Of a stretch of DNA of 64,000 nucleotides, positions 30,256 to 39,573 are shown in pieces. Under the pieces are notes generated by a model, which had not been told where the DNA came from, searched no databases, and worked only from the letters and a program-made list of their open reading frames with translations. This stretch comes from an uncultured Gammaproteobacteria bacterium (GTDB lineage Bacteria; Pseudomonadota; Gammaproteobacteria; Steroidobacterales; UBA11654). The stretch spans positions 1-64,000 of the forward strand of contig CACJRN010000005.1 in assembly GCA_902595845.1 (NCBI GenBank), in the 5' to 3' direction. The first letter of the stretch is position 1; each line of letters opens with the position of its first letter. Made by a program: the position numbers and the translations under genes.

Positions 30256-30657
30256 ACCCTTTAAGATTAAGGATTTATTGAATCAAGAGTAAAATTAGGA
30301 TGAGTCTAAATTATTCACAGACTGAAACTTTATTTATTAATCGTCTCTAATTAGAGTTTATTTCACAAATATTACACGAATACATCCTCATAAGTAATTG
30401 AAAAGTATGATAAATAGATTAATTGTATAAAAAATATACAATTTTTCTTCACGCAAGCCACATTTAGGGCTCATTAAATTTTTTTTATTTATCCACAATC
30501 TTATCCACAGATTTTGTGGATAAAAAATAATTGAATTTTTAAAATTATGCATTTCAAATAAGCTTGAAAAAACCATAGCCTATGGGTATGCTTGCGATCC
30601 CAATTTTATTTATGGGCATTTAATCTCAAGAAAGATTTAAGTTACTAAAAGAGCGAC
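30256..30657. other. Candidate chromosomal replication origin (oriC-like DnaA-box cluster in AT-rich intergenic region)
   Basis: TTATCCACA at 30489-30497 and 30501-30509, TGTGGATAA at 30515-30523, TTATTCACA at 30311-30319; largest intergenic gap in the window; line 30481-30540 is 20% G+C. Confidence 0.6.
30421..30443. repeat. 9-bp perfect inverted repeat (possible rdgB terminator or AT-rich origin structure)
   Basis: AATTGTATA-AAAAA-TATACAATT followed by TTT. Confidence 0.5.
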
Positions 30658-30864
30658 ATGAAAAAAGAAATACATCCAGAATATTCTGTAATCAAAGTCA
30701 CATGCTCATGTGGCAACTCCTTTGAAACCAAATCAACACTCGGTGAAGATTTGTCTATAGAGGTTTGCTCGGCATGTCATCCATTCTATACAGGCCAACA
30801 AAAAATTGTCGATACCGCTGGTCGAGTTGATAAATTCAGAAAAAGATTTGGGATCAAGCAGTAA
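30658..30864 (+). CDS. rpmE: Ribosomal protein bL31 (zinc-binding C+ form)
   Basis: [43 protein letters not shown]. Confidence 0.96.
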   Translation: MKKEIHPEYSVIKVTCSCGNSFETKSTLGEDLSIEVCSACHPFYTGQQKIVDTAGRVDKFRKRFGIKQ

Positions 30865-30885
30865 GATCTACTCGCTCTATCAATC

Positions 30886-32172
30886 ATGGCAGAAAAAGTT
30901 ACACTTCAGAAAAATACACAAACTGTTGATCTCGAAACCAAAGATGCTTCAGTCGGACCAAGTGTTATCGATTTAAAAAACCTTTATCACGACACTGGGT
31001 TCTTTACCTTTGATCCCTCATATTCAACCACTGCAAGCTGCGAAAGTTACATTACATATATTGATGGCGCTAAAGGAATTCTGGAATACAGGGGTTATCC
31101 AATAGAGCAACTTGCAGAACAAAGTACTTACTTGGAGGTCGCTTACTTGCTCTTCAATGGAGAGCTACCATCGAGCAATATTGCTCTTGATGAGTTCAGA
31201 TCAGATGTCAAACACAATATGACTCTACCAGAGAATATGGACCTGATTTTTTCTGGCTTTGGAAGAGATGCACACCCAATGGCGATGCTTACAACAGCAG
31301 TAGCAGCATTGTCTGGATCCTACCATGAGGGCATAAACGTTAGGGACAAAGAGCATCAAAAAGAATTCTTCTTTAATATACTTGGCAAGATGCCAATACT
31401 GGTTGCAAATGTTTTCAATCACAACCAAAAAGACGCGAATGTTGATTACGATGAGTCTTTGTCATATTCAGAAAATATTTTGAAATTATTCTTTGGATGG
31501 AAAGATGGCTATGAAATAGACCCAATTCTTTCAAAGGCACTTGATATTCTCTTGATATTGCATGCAGACCATGAGCAAAACTGCAGCACCTCTTCTGTTA
31601 GGTTAACAGGAAGTTCTGGCACAAATCCGTATGCAGCAATTGCAGCCGGAGTTGCAGCTTTATGGGGCCCTGCCCATGGAGGAGCGAACGAAGCTGTAGT
31701 TAGAATGTTTGATGAGATTGGGTCAAAAGACAATATTCCTCAATACATTGAGAAGGCGAAAGACAAAAATGATCCATTTAGGCTCATGGGATTTGGACAT
31801 CGTGTTTATAAAAATTATGATCCTAGAGCAACAATAATTAGAAGTCAGTGCCATAAAGTTTTGGAATCGACCGGCAATGACTCTAGTCCCATGTTCCAAC
31901 TTGCGCTTGAGTTAGAAGAAATTGCCTTAAACGATGACTATTTTGTTCAAAGAAATCTCTACCCCAACGTAGATTTCTATTCTGGATTGATTTATCAGGC
32001 AATGGACATACCTAAGGAGATGTTTACTGCAATGTTTGCCTTGGCAAGAACTGTTGGTTGGGCAACACACTGGTGCGAGATGATGTCAAACCCTAAGCAC
32101 AGAATAGGTCGTCCAAGACAGCTCTATCTAGGTGAAAAAAAGAGGGACTATGTCCCAATCAGTGATCGCTAG
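30886..32172 (+). CDS. gltA: Citrate synthase
   Basis: GILEYRGYPIEQLAEQSTYLEVAYLL; LHADHEQNCSTSSVRL; GPAHGGANEAV; MGFGHRVYKNYDPRA. Confidence 0.97.
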   Translation: MAEKVTLQKNTQTVDLETKDASVGPSVIDLKNLYHDTGFFTFDPSYSTTASCESYITYIDGAKGILEYRGYPIEQLAEQSTYLEVAYLLFNGELPSSNIALDEFRSDVKHNMTLPENMDLIFSGFGRDAHPMAMLTTAVAALSGSYHEGINVRDKEHQKEFFFNILGKMPILVANVFNHNQKDANVDYDESLSYSENILKLFFGWKDGYEIDPILSKALDILLILHADHEQNCSTSSVRLTGSSGTNPYAAIAAGVAALWGPAHGGANEAVVRMFDEIGSKDNIPQYIEKAKDKNDPFRLMGFGHRVYKNYDPRATIIRSQCHKVLESTGNDSSPMFQLALELEEIALNDDYFVQRNLYPNVDFYSGLIYQAMDIPKEMFTAMFALARTVGWATHWCEMMSNPKHRIGRPRQLYLGEKKRDYVPISDR

Positions 32173-32222
32173 ATTTCAGGTAAGGCGGTTTCGCCAAACC
32201 ACAAATAAAAACATTTATTCTC

Positions 32223-32738
32223 ATGGCTAATCAATCAGACAATATCATACTCATCGGTCCAATGGGCTCTGGAAAAACATCGACAGGAAGAATTCTTGCA
32301 AAAGAGATGGGCTTTGATTTCATAGACACAGATGAAAAGATTGTAGAAAGCACAGGCGTTTCTATAGCATACATTTTTGATGTTGAGGGTGAGTCTGGCT
32401 TTAGAAAAAGAGAACATAAAGAACTGATGAAATTCTTAGGCAAGGACAATATGGTAATTGCAACTGGAGGAGGAATCATAACGCATGATAAAAGTAGAAT
32501 GATTCTTCAAGGCCATAAGAAAGTTGTATATCTGAAAACAAGCATTGAAAAACAAATTGAAAGGGCAACAGTTTCTAACAATAGACCGCTATTAATTGAT
32601 ACAGATCCTGCATCTAAACTTCAGGAGTTAATGTTGACAAGAGAACCTCTCTATGAAGAAATAAGCGATATCAAGATCGATACAAATGATAGAAGACCAA
32701 ATGAAATTGCTCTTGAGATTATTGATAGATTGAGATGA
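32223..32738 (+). CDS. aroK: Shikimate kinase
   Basis: IILIGPMGSGKTSTGRILA; FIDTDEKIVESTG; FRKREHKE; ATGGG. Confidence 0.95.
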   Translation: MANQSDNIILIGPMGSGKTSTGRILAKEMGFDFIDTDEKIVESTGVSIAYIFDVEGESGFRKREHKELMKFLGKDNMVIATGGGIITHDKSRMILQGHKKVVYLKTSIEKQIERATVSNNRPLLIDTDPASKLQELMLTREPLYEEISDIKIDTNDRRPNEIALEIIDRLR

Positions 32739-33802
32739 GAACATTAAATGTAAATTTAGAAGACAGGAGCTATCCAATATACATTGGCAGCGATGTCAGT
32801 TTGGATAATAAACTCTACTCAAAGCATATAAAAACAAAAAAAATTGCTTTGATAACAAATGAACAAATTGCAGATTTATACCTCTCAGAAATCACCCAAA
32901 CGTTAAACGCATTTGATCTAAAAACACTCATCCTTCCAGAAGGAGAGACCGAAAAGAATTTAGAGACTGTTGGAAAAGCGGTTGAATTCTTATCTGACAA
33001 TGGAATCGATAGGGATTCATCAATCATTGCATTCGGCGGAGGCGTGATTGGTGACATCACAGGCTTTGTGGCCTCATCTTATATGAGAGGCATAAAGTTC
33101 CTTCAGGTCCCAACTACACTGTTGGCCCAGGTTGACTCCTCCGTAGGGGGTAAGACAGGTGTGAATATAAGTACCGGAAAAAATCTGATTGGTGCTTTCT
33201 ATCAACCGAGTGCTGTGATTGCAGACATAAGATATTTAAATACTCTTGAACCCAATCGTTTCTCAGAGGGTTTAGCAGAGGTTATAAAATATGGACTGAT
33301 TCGTGATGAGGATTTCTTCGCATGGTTAGGCAACAACACCGACAGAATATTGGCTTTGGAGCCTGAAGTTATGGCTCATCTCATCGAGAGGTGTTGCCAC
33401 ATTAAAGCTGAAATAGTCTCTGAAGATGAGAGAGAAGGGTCAGTAAGAGCAATATTAAATTATGGCCATACTTTTGGTCATGCGATTGAGAGCCTTACCG
33501 ATTACAGCGTCTATACTCATGGGGAAGCAGTTTCAATCGGCATGGTTATGGCAGCAAGCATGTCAGAAAGAATGGGAATGCTGTCTCAAGAAGATAAGAA
33601 AGACATAACCAGCCTCCTTGAATCTGTAAATTTACCGACCAAGAAGCCTGACCTGAACAGCAATGATTTCCTCGAAAGCATGAAGCGCGATAAAAAAGTC
33701 CAAGATGGTGAAATAAGGTTGATATTATTAGAGAGCATTGGGAAAGCCATCATCAGCAATGATTACCCCAATGAGATTTTGATGAAAACCATATCGGAAT
33801 AA
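32735..33802 (+). CDS. aroB: 3-dehydroquinate synthase
   Basis: FGGGVIGDITGFVASSYMRGI; QVPTTLLAQVDSSVGGKTGVN; NYGHTFGHAIE. Confidence 0.97.
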   Translation: MRTLNVNLEDRSYPIYIGSDVSLDNKLYSKHIKTKKIALITNEQIADLYLSEITQTLNAFDLKTLILPEGETEKNLETVGKAVEFLSDNGIDRDSSIIAFGGGVIGDITGFVASSYMRGIKFLQVPTTLLAQVDSSVGGKTGVNISTGKNLIGAFYQPSAVIADIRYLNTLEPNRFSEGLAEVIKYGLIRDEDFFAWLGNNTDRILALEPEVMAHLIERCCHIKAEIVSEDEREGSVRAILNYGHTFGHAIESLTDYSVYTHGEAVSIGMVMAASMSERMGMLSQEDKKDITSLLESVNLPTKKPDLNSNDFLESMKRDKKVQDGEIRLILLESIGKAIISNDYPNEILMKTISE

Positions 33803-33805
33803 GAG

Positions 33806-34504
33806 ATGAGCATAAAGAACAGCGACCGATTGATTTTTGCAGTGGATGTTCCAGAAGTGGAGCAAGCCAAAGATTTGGTTACCCAATTGGGCTCAAGTGT
33901 CGATTTTTTCAAAATTGGCATGGAATTGATGATGACCGGCGATTACTTTGAGCTGCTTGACTGGCTTGTGGAGAGAGATAAAAAGGTCTTTGTTGATTTA
34001 AAACTGTTTGATGTGCCAGCAACTGTTTCAAAAGCCATCAAAAGGTTAAGCAAAAGAGGTGCCTACTTCACAACAATCCATGGCAATCAAAGCATGATGG
34101 AAGCAGCCGCGTCGGAAAAGGGCGATTTAAAGGTATTGGCTGTGACAGCATTAACAAGCTTAGACCGAGGGGATTTGGATGACCTAGGGTTTGATTGTGC
34201 TGTCGAAGATTTGGTTATTTCAAGGGCCAGGAGGGCTTATGAGTCTGGCATAGATGGAATCGTGGCCTCTGGCCTTGAATTACCAAGCGTCAGGAAAGCT
34301 CTAGAAGATAAGATTTTAATTGTTACACCTGGAATCCGACCCGTGGAGAACCGACAAACAGATGATCAAAAAAGAGTAGTCACCGTTGAGCGAGCATTCC
34401 AGGATGGCGCAGACTATATAGTTGTTGGCCGACCAATTCAAAACGCAGACAACCCCAGAAAGGCTGCAGAGCTTATTCAGGAGAGCATTTCTAACTCCTT
34501 ATAG
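33806..34504 (+). CDS. pyrF: Orotidine 5'-phosphate decarboxylase
   Basis: VFVDLKLFDVPATV; VTPGIRP; GADYIVVGRPI. Confidence 0.95.
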   Translation: MSIKNSDRLIFAVDVPEVEQAKDLVTQLGSSVDFFKIGMELMMTGDYFELLDWLVERDKKVFVDLKLFDVPATVSKAIKRLSKRGAYFTTIHGNQSMMEAAASEKGDLKVLAVTALTSLDRGDLDDLGFDCAVEDLVISRARRAYESGIDGIVASGLELPSVRKALEDKILIVTPGIRPVENRQTDDQKRVVTVERAFQDGADYIVVGRPIQNADNPRKAAELIQESISNSL

Positions 34505-34515
34505 AGCAATCTGAA

Positions 34516-35355
34516 CTAGTTTTGCTCCTCTAAAATTTGATCGATTGAGGATTCGAACCTGCCCAATCTTTTTTGAAACCTCCCCCTTTGTTTCTCACTA
34601 AATGAGGCAATAATTTCCGCTGTAATCTTATTGATCATTATCCTTGTTTTTGGATCTTCAGAGTCGAGCGAATTAATATGACTGATGAATGTTTCTTCGA
34701 AGTTTTCGTTTTGCCTTAACTTCAATATGGCTATGAATTGTTGGTTCCATTGTATTCGCTCACTGATTAACTGCTCCCTTTTGTCTTCTATGCCTGAAGA
34801 GAGAGTCTGTATCGTATTTATTTGCTCATTACTCAATTTGACACCCATGAATCTAAAAAACCGCTTGAAACTTTTTATCAAAGAACCCTGTAAATCGTCT
34901 TCGTCATTTTCTAGTTCCAATTTCCTTTCTTTCATCAGATCATCAAAATATGTTGCCATTTCTTCAACTTGTTTATTTGTAATGGTTTTACAAAACTCAA
35001 CTATCTGTGGAAGAAAGAAATCTCTAGTATTGTTTGCAAGTATCATGCCTTGTTGATAAATTTCATCAATGTCATCTACAGTTGTTGCGTTGTCTAGAGA
35101 CCTAAACTGTGCAATGAATTTTTTATATTTTGGCAACTCATTTTTAATATTCCAATACTTAAATTCCAATGTAGCTCGCCGAACATATTTCTCTTGGTCG
35201 TTTGTGAAACTTGCATACTCTAAAAACTGATTGGCAATGAGCTGATCAATTCTCTCATACCACAATCCGCCCACAACAGAACAAGCAGGCAAGGTAAGAA
35301 AAACCAAAATAACGATTATTTTTTTATAGCCTTTTCCAATCATATTTTTGACCAA
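34516..35355 (-). CDS. DUF6279-like lipoprotein
   Basis: signal with lipobox LTLPAC; charged helical domain. Confidence 0.65.
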   Translation of the reverse strand: MVKNMIGKGYKKIIVILVFLTLPACSVVGGLWYERIDQLIANQFLEYASFTNDQEKYVRRATLEFKYWNIKNELPKYKKFIAQFRSLDNATTVDDIDEIYQQGMILANNTRDFFLPQIVEFCKTITNKQVEEMATYFDDLMKERKLELENDEDDLQGSLIKSFKRFFRFMGVKLSNEQINTIQTLSSGIEDKREQLISERIQWNQQFIAILKLRQNENFEETFISHINSLDSEDPKTRIMINKITAEIIASFSEKQRGRFQKRLGRFESSIDQILEEQN

Positions 35356-35366
35356 TGCAAGCTGAA

Positions 35367-36000
35367 TTATTTTTCCAAGTATTTATTAAGGCGTTCCCAG
35401 ATAATATTCTCAATTTGTTCATGCCCAGAGACATTGGGGTGTATCCCATCACTTTGCATCATGCCCTCATTAACCATAGTCTTTAAACTTCCTTGGATCA
35501 GGTCAAGGCCGTATTCTTTTGCTAAATCGGAAAAAAATATCTTCAAACCCTTTTGTATAAAGAGCTCCGTAATTGGGCGGTAGCTGAACACCAATTAGAA
35601 GAACAGTAATGCCATTGCTTTGTGCTGAGCTGATCATGTCTCTAAGGTTTTTCTTAATGGCTTTTAGTGAGGTGCCTCTTAATCCATCATTGCCACCAAG
35701 CTCTAATATTAAAATGTCAGGAGAGTATTTTTTTAGCAAACGAGGAAGTCGTGAAATGCCACCCGAGGTTGTATCTCCACTGACACCTGCGTTAATCACT
35801 CTATAAGAAGCCCCCATTTTATTGATTCTTGATTGAAGCAGCGATGGCCATGCTTCATCATAATTTACTCCTAGACCAGCACTAAGGCTGTCACCCAAAA
35901 TTAGAATATTCTTATCTTCTGGCTCATTTGCATTGGCTGTTGTCGCCATCATCGGTAAAATGACTAGCCATAATAAAAGGTTCCTAATGAATAAAGCCAT
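35367..36000 (-). pseudogene. tesA: GDSL-type esterase/acyl-CoA thioesterase I, reading frame interrupted at a T7 (A7 on + strand) run at 35531-35537
   Basis: GDSLSAGLG, NAGVSGDTTSGG, ELGGNDGLRG in ORF 35503..36000; DGIHPNVSGHEQI in ORF 35367..35594; deleting one base restores ...FEDIFSDLAKEYGLDLIQ... Confidence 0.82.
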
Positions 36001-36658
36001 ATTAGAAGTTTCCAATGTTACAAAAAAAGTTACCAGCCCTGAGGGTGAACTAACCATTGTAAATGATATCAGTCTTTCCTTAGAGGAGGGCGTTTTTGCA
36101 TCCATTTTGGGACCATCTGGATCTGGGAAGACCACACTCCTTGCAATCATGGCAGGCCTTGATCTGCCAAGCAGTGGCTCCGTTAAACTTCTTGATAAAG
36201 AAATCACAAGCTTAAATGAAGATAAGAGGGCACAGATTAGAAGCAAGGATGTCGGTTTTGTTTTTCAATCTTTTCATTTGCTGCCTCGATTATCAGCCCT
36301 AGATAATGTCATGATGCCACTCGAGATACTCGGCGCGAAAGATGCAAAGCAGAGAGCGCTAAAAGCTTTGGATGAAGTGGGTTTATCCAAAAGAACAGGG
36401 CATGTTCCTCATCAATTATCTGGCGGAGAAAAGCAACGCGTCGCAATTGCGAGGGCTATGGTTAAAGCGCCCAGCATATTATTTGCGGATGAGCCTACTG
36501 GAAATTTGGATCAATCAAGCACGGATAATATTCTTGAACTATTGCTGAGAATCAATCAACAAACAAAGACGACCCTGGTTGTCGTAACACATGATCAGCA
36601 GTTAGCAGCACGATCGGATATGGTCTTCGAGCTACAAGAAGGGAAATTAAAATGCTGA
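35987..36658 (+). CDS. ybbA: ABC transporter ATP-binding protein (YbbA/LolD type)
   Basis: LGPSGSGKTTLLAIMAGLD; HQLSGGEKQRVAIARAMVKAP; LFADEPTGNLD; start MNKAILEV. Confidence 0.9.
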   Translation: MNKAILEVSNVTKKVTSPEGELTIVNDISLSLEEGVFASILGPSGSGKTTLLAIMAGLDLPSSGSVKLLDKEITSLNEDKRAQIRSKDVGFVFQSFHLLPRLSALDNVMMPLEILGAKDAKQRALKALDEVGLSKRTGHVPHQLSGGEKQRVAIARAMVKAPSILFADEPTGNLDQSSTDNILELLLRINQQTKTTLVVVTHDQQLAARSDMVFELQEGKLKC

Positions 36659-39120
36659 ATGGCATTCTCTTTGGACTAAAAAAGTTTTTTTCAGAAATAG
36701 GATCAGGAGACATGGTCATCCTATTTTCTTCACTGATTCTTTCTGTAACCGCAATATCAGGTGTGGGATTTTTAAGCGATCGCTTTCAACGCTCTATTCA
36801 GCAACAAGCCTCAATTGTGCTTGGTGCCGAGATGGTGTTTAGGTCTGGAGCACCAATCGAAGATAGGTACATTCAAACAGCAGAATTAAAGGAAATAAAG
36901 ACTGCAGAAACCACCTCATTCTTAACCATGGCACTGACGGATGAGGGCAATATACTTTCTTCAATCAAAGCAGTTTCAAGCACTTACCCTTTGGTAGGTA
37001 ACTTACAGGTTATCTCTCAAGGACAGAGCAGCATAAATCTTGATTTCAAACAACCAGCAGCCTCCACTGTTTGGGTAGAAGAAAAAATATTGGAGGCGCT
37101 GAATACAAAACCAGGCGAATTGATCACACTTGGCAACAAATCATTCAAAATAACCGGAACGCTCATTGATTTTCCCGATCGAAGCACTGGATTCTTATCT
37201 TTTTCTCCCACCATTATCGTCAATGAGGCTGACCTAGATGAAATGGGCGTTATACAAGCAGGCAGCAGAGTGGTTTATCGACAGCTTTATTCTGGAGAAT
37301 CGAGTGAGCTCGAATCTTTCTTAGAAGAGGTAGAAGGAGATTTGAACGAAGTTCGTGTACAAAAAGTTTCAGACATTGAGGGACAGCTTGGCAATTCAGT
37401 AAATGAATCATCTCAATTTGCAAATCTTGCAGCATTGTTCACGATCTTAATCACCTTGGTTTCTTCTATGATAGCTGCAAGACGATATGCCAAAAGACAT
37501 CTTTTGAATACAACGCTCATGAAAGTATTCGGCGCCTCAAAGAAATTCATATTGTGGTCACAAATCAGTCAACTAGCGATGCTGATTTTAATGGCAACAC
37601 TTATCGGCTGTACGTTGGGATATTCAGTGCAAGCACTTCTGGAAAGTATTTTGAGCCCAATCATAAACAGAGAACTGCCACCACCAACTGCAAAACCACT
37701 CTTATTGGGTTTTTTGACAGCCTGCTGCATCGTGATTGCAGCATGTGGGCCTTATTTAAGGGTTTTGGGATTGGTTGAGCCAATTCAACTTTTAAGAAAA
37801 GATGATACACAAGGTTCTAAATCAGAGGCATCCATTTATTTGTTTTCTTTCTTAATATTCAGCTTATTTCTTCTATTTCTCTTCAACGATCTAAGCTTAG
37901 TGGCAAGTATTCTCTTTGCACTTCTTGGCCTTGTAATTTTACTTGCAGGAATAGGCTACTTATTAATTTTCTCGACTAAACTATCATCCGTTTTCGGTGG
38001 TTATGGATGGTTAATGGGCCTTAGAAATCTTTCAAAAAGAGCTTCTGAGAATCTATTGCAAGTCATTGTATTTGGCGTCTCCCTGACATTTCTAATTGTT
38101 CTTGCAGAAACACGCTCTGATTTGGTGAATACTTGGCGTTCCAGCTTAGACCAAGACACGCCAAACTATTTCTTTTTCAATATTCAAGATTACCAGCTGA
38201 ATGATGTAAAAAGTTTTTTTGATAATGAGATGGAAGCAACACCTCAATTTACACCATTGATTCGAGGAAGACTGATTGGCGCTTCGTCAGCAGATGGCAC
38301 TCTCTTAGATGTCGGAGGGATGATGCAAAGAGAATCAAATCTCACTTGGTTCAATGAACTTCCAGAAAACAATTCAATTACAGAGGGTTCCTGGTGGGCA
38401 GATGAAGATGCGGACGGTTCTTTTATTTCTGTAGATACGCAAGCGGCAAAATCAATGGGGCTATCAATTGGCGATCAGCTTGAGTTCAATGTGGCCGGCG
38501 AAAATTTCACAGTTGAGGTTAAAAATCTCAGAGAGATTAAATGGGAAAGCTTCTCGCCAAACTTCTTTTTTGTGCTCTCACCTGCTATCGCAAGCGAGCT
38601 TCCTCAGTCATATATCACAAGCTTGAAGGTCGATAATAATTCAGAGGCAGTTGATATTTTTATAGAGCGCTTTCCAACAATCACAAGCGTAGATCTAGAA
38701 GCAGCGCTTGATCAGATTCGCGTGGTCTTAGACACGGCATCAACAGCTGTTCAGTATATTTTTCTGCTTTCTCTCTTGGCAGGAGTGCTGACCTTAATTG
38801 CTTCAATTTTTTCAACGGTAGAGGAGCGGAACAAAGAAAATGCTGTCATGAAAGCAATGGGAGCCAAACAAAGAGATATTCTTCAAATTGCATTGGCAGA
38901 ATTTGGAGCATTGGGCTTGGTTGCATCGATTACATCTCTTTTTGTCGCAATAGGGTTTTCTGCATATGTGTCTATACAGATTTTTGAAACAAGCTATACA
39001 CCCAATGCCACAATCATTGGATCAGGTTTAATAACAGGCTTTGTTCTCATCCTCCTTACAGGGATGTTTGTTGTTTATAGAGCCCTGTCTGTTCCAGCTG
39101 TTAAAACTCTGAGAAGTTAA
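36652..39120 (+). CDS. ybbP: FtsX-like ABC transporter permease (YbbP type)
   Basis: 822 aa, two FtsX-like permease modules, large periplasmic regions; overlaps ybbA. Confidence 0.88.
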   Translation: MLNGILFGLKKFFSEIGSGDMVILFSSLILSVTAISGVGFLSDRFQRSIQQQASIVLGAEMVFRSGAPIEDRYIQTAELKEIKTAETTSFLTMALTDEGNILSSIKAVSSTYPLVGNLQVISQGQSSINLDFKQPAASTVWVEEKILEALNTKPGELITLGNKSFKITGTLIDFPDRSTGFLSFSPTIIVNEADLDEMGVIQAGSRVVYRQLYSGESSELESFLEEVEGDLNEVRVQKVSDIEGQLGNSVNESSQFANLAALFTILITLVSSMIAARRYAKRHLLNTTLMKVFGASKKFILWSQISQLAMLILMATLIGCTLGYSVQALLESILSPIINRELPPPTAKPLLLGFLTACCIVIAACGPYLRVLGLVEPIQLLRKDDTQGSKSEASIYLFSFLIFSLFLLFLFNDLSLVASILFALLGLVILLAGIGYLLIFSTKLSSVFGGYGWLMGLRNLSKRASENLLQVIVFGVSLTFLIVLAETRSDLVNTWRSSLDQDTPNYFFFNIQDYQLNDVKSFFDNEMEATPQFTPLIRGRLIGASSADGTLLDVGGMMQRESNLTWFNELPENNSITEGSWWADEDADGSFISVDTQAAKSMGLSIGDQLEFNVAGENFTVEVKNLREIKWESFSPNFFFVLSPAIASELPQSYITSLKVDNNSEAVDIFIERFPTITSVDLEAALDQIRVVLDTASTAVQYIFLLSLLAGVLTLIASIFSTVEERNKENAVMKAMGAKQRDILQIALAEFGALGLVASITSLFVAIGFSAYVSIQIFETSYTPNATIIGSGLITGFVLILLTGMFVVYRALSVPAVKTLRS

Positions 39121-39123
39121 GCG

Positions 39124-39507
39124 CTAAATCAGAGCAAGACCCATTAAAATCAGACATACAATAGAGCCCAGCCATACCACTGTGCGGATGTATAAGATTC
39201 CGGCTGCGTAGACCAAGAGATAAAGGAACCTGAGAAAAACCCAAGTCATCGCATACATTGTGTTATCCACATTTGTAATGATTGAAAGGATTGCGAGCGT
39301 GAGAAATGCAGGCAAGCTTTCTTGCAGATTCGAAGACGCCCTAAGAATTCTAGCGGAGACCGAAGCTGGATCAATTGTTATCTCACTATCTCTATTCGAC
39401 AATAGGTAAGACATGCTTTTAAAATTGATTACCAATGCACCAGTCATTGGAATGATCCAAATTTGAAGCAGCGCCAATGTAAGCGCCATGACTATTATTG
39501 TGACCAT
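39124..39507 (-). CDS. MAPEG family membrane protein
   Basis: 4 TM; ASVSARILRASSNLQESLPAFLTLAI; RTVVWLGS. Confidence 0.75.
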   Translation of the reverse strand: MVTIIVMALTLALLQIWIIPMTGALVINFKSMSYLLSNRDSEITIDPASVSARILRASSNLQESLPAFLTLAILSIITNVDNTMYAMTWVFLRFLYLLVYAAGILYIRTVVWLGSIVCLILMGLALI

Positions 39508-39573
39508 TTTTTACTCTCCTCTCTTATGTTCTGTTTGATAATTGCAGTTTTGAAATTTTTATATTTGGATCTC

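Noticed and set aside
32184-32195. GGCG-GTTT-CGCC hairpin after gltA
   Set aside because: Only a 4-bp stem without a T-tract directly following; too weak to call a terminator.
35900-36246. N-terminal extension of the 247-aa tesA ORF
   Set aside because: The part upstream of 36000 is antisense to ybbA; the real TesA start is MALFIRNLLLW with a signal peptide.
39263-39271. Another perfect TTATCCACA DnaA box
   Set aside because: Single isolated match inside the MAPEG coding region with no cluster or AT-rich gap; treated as background.
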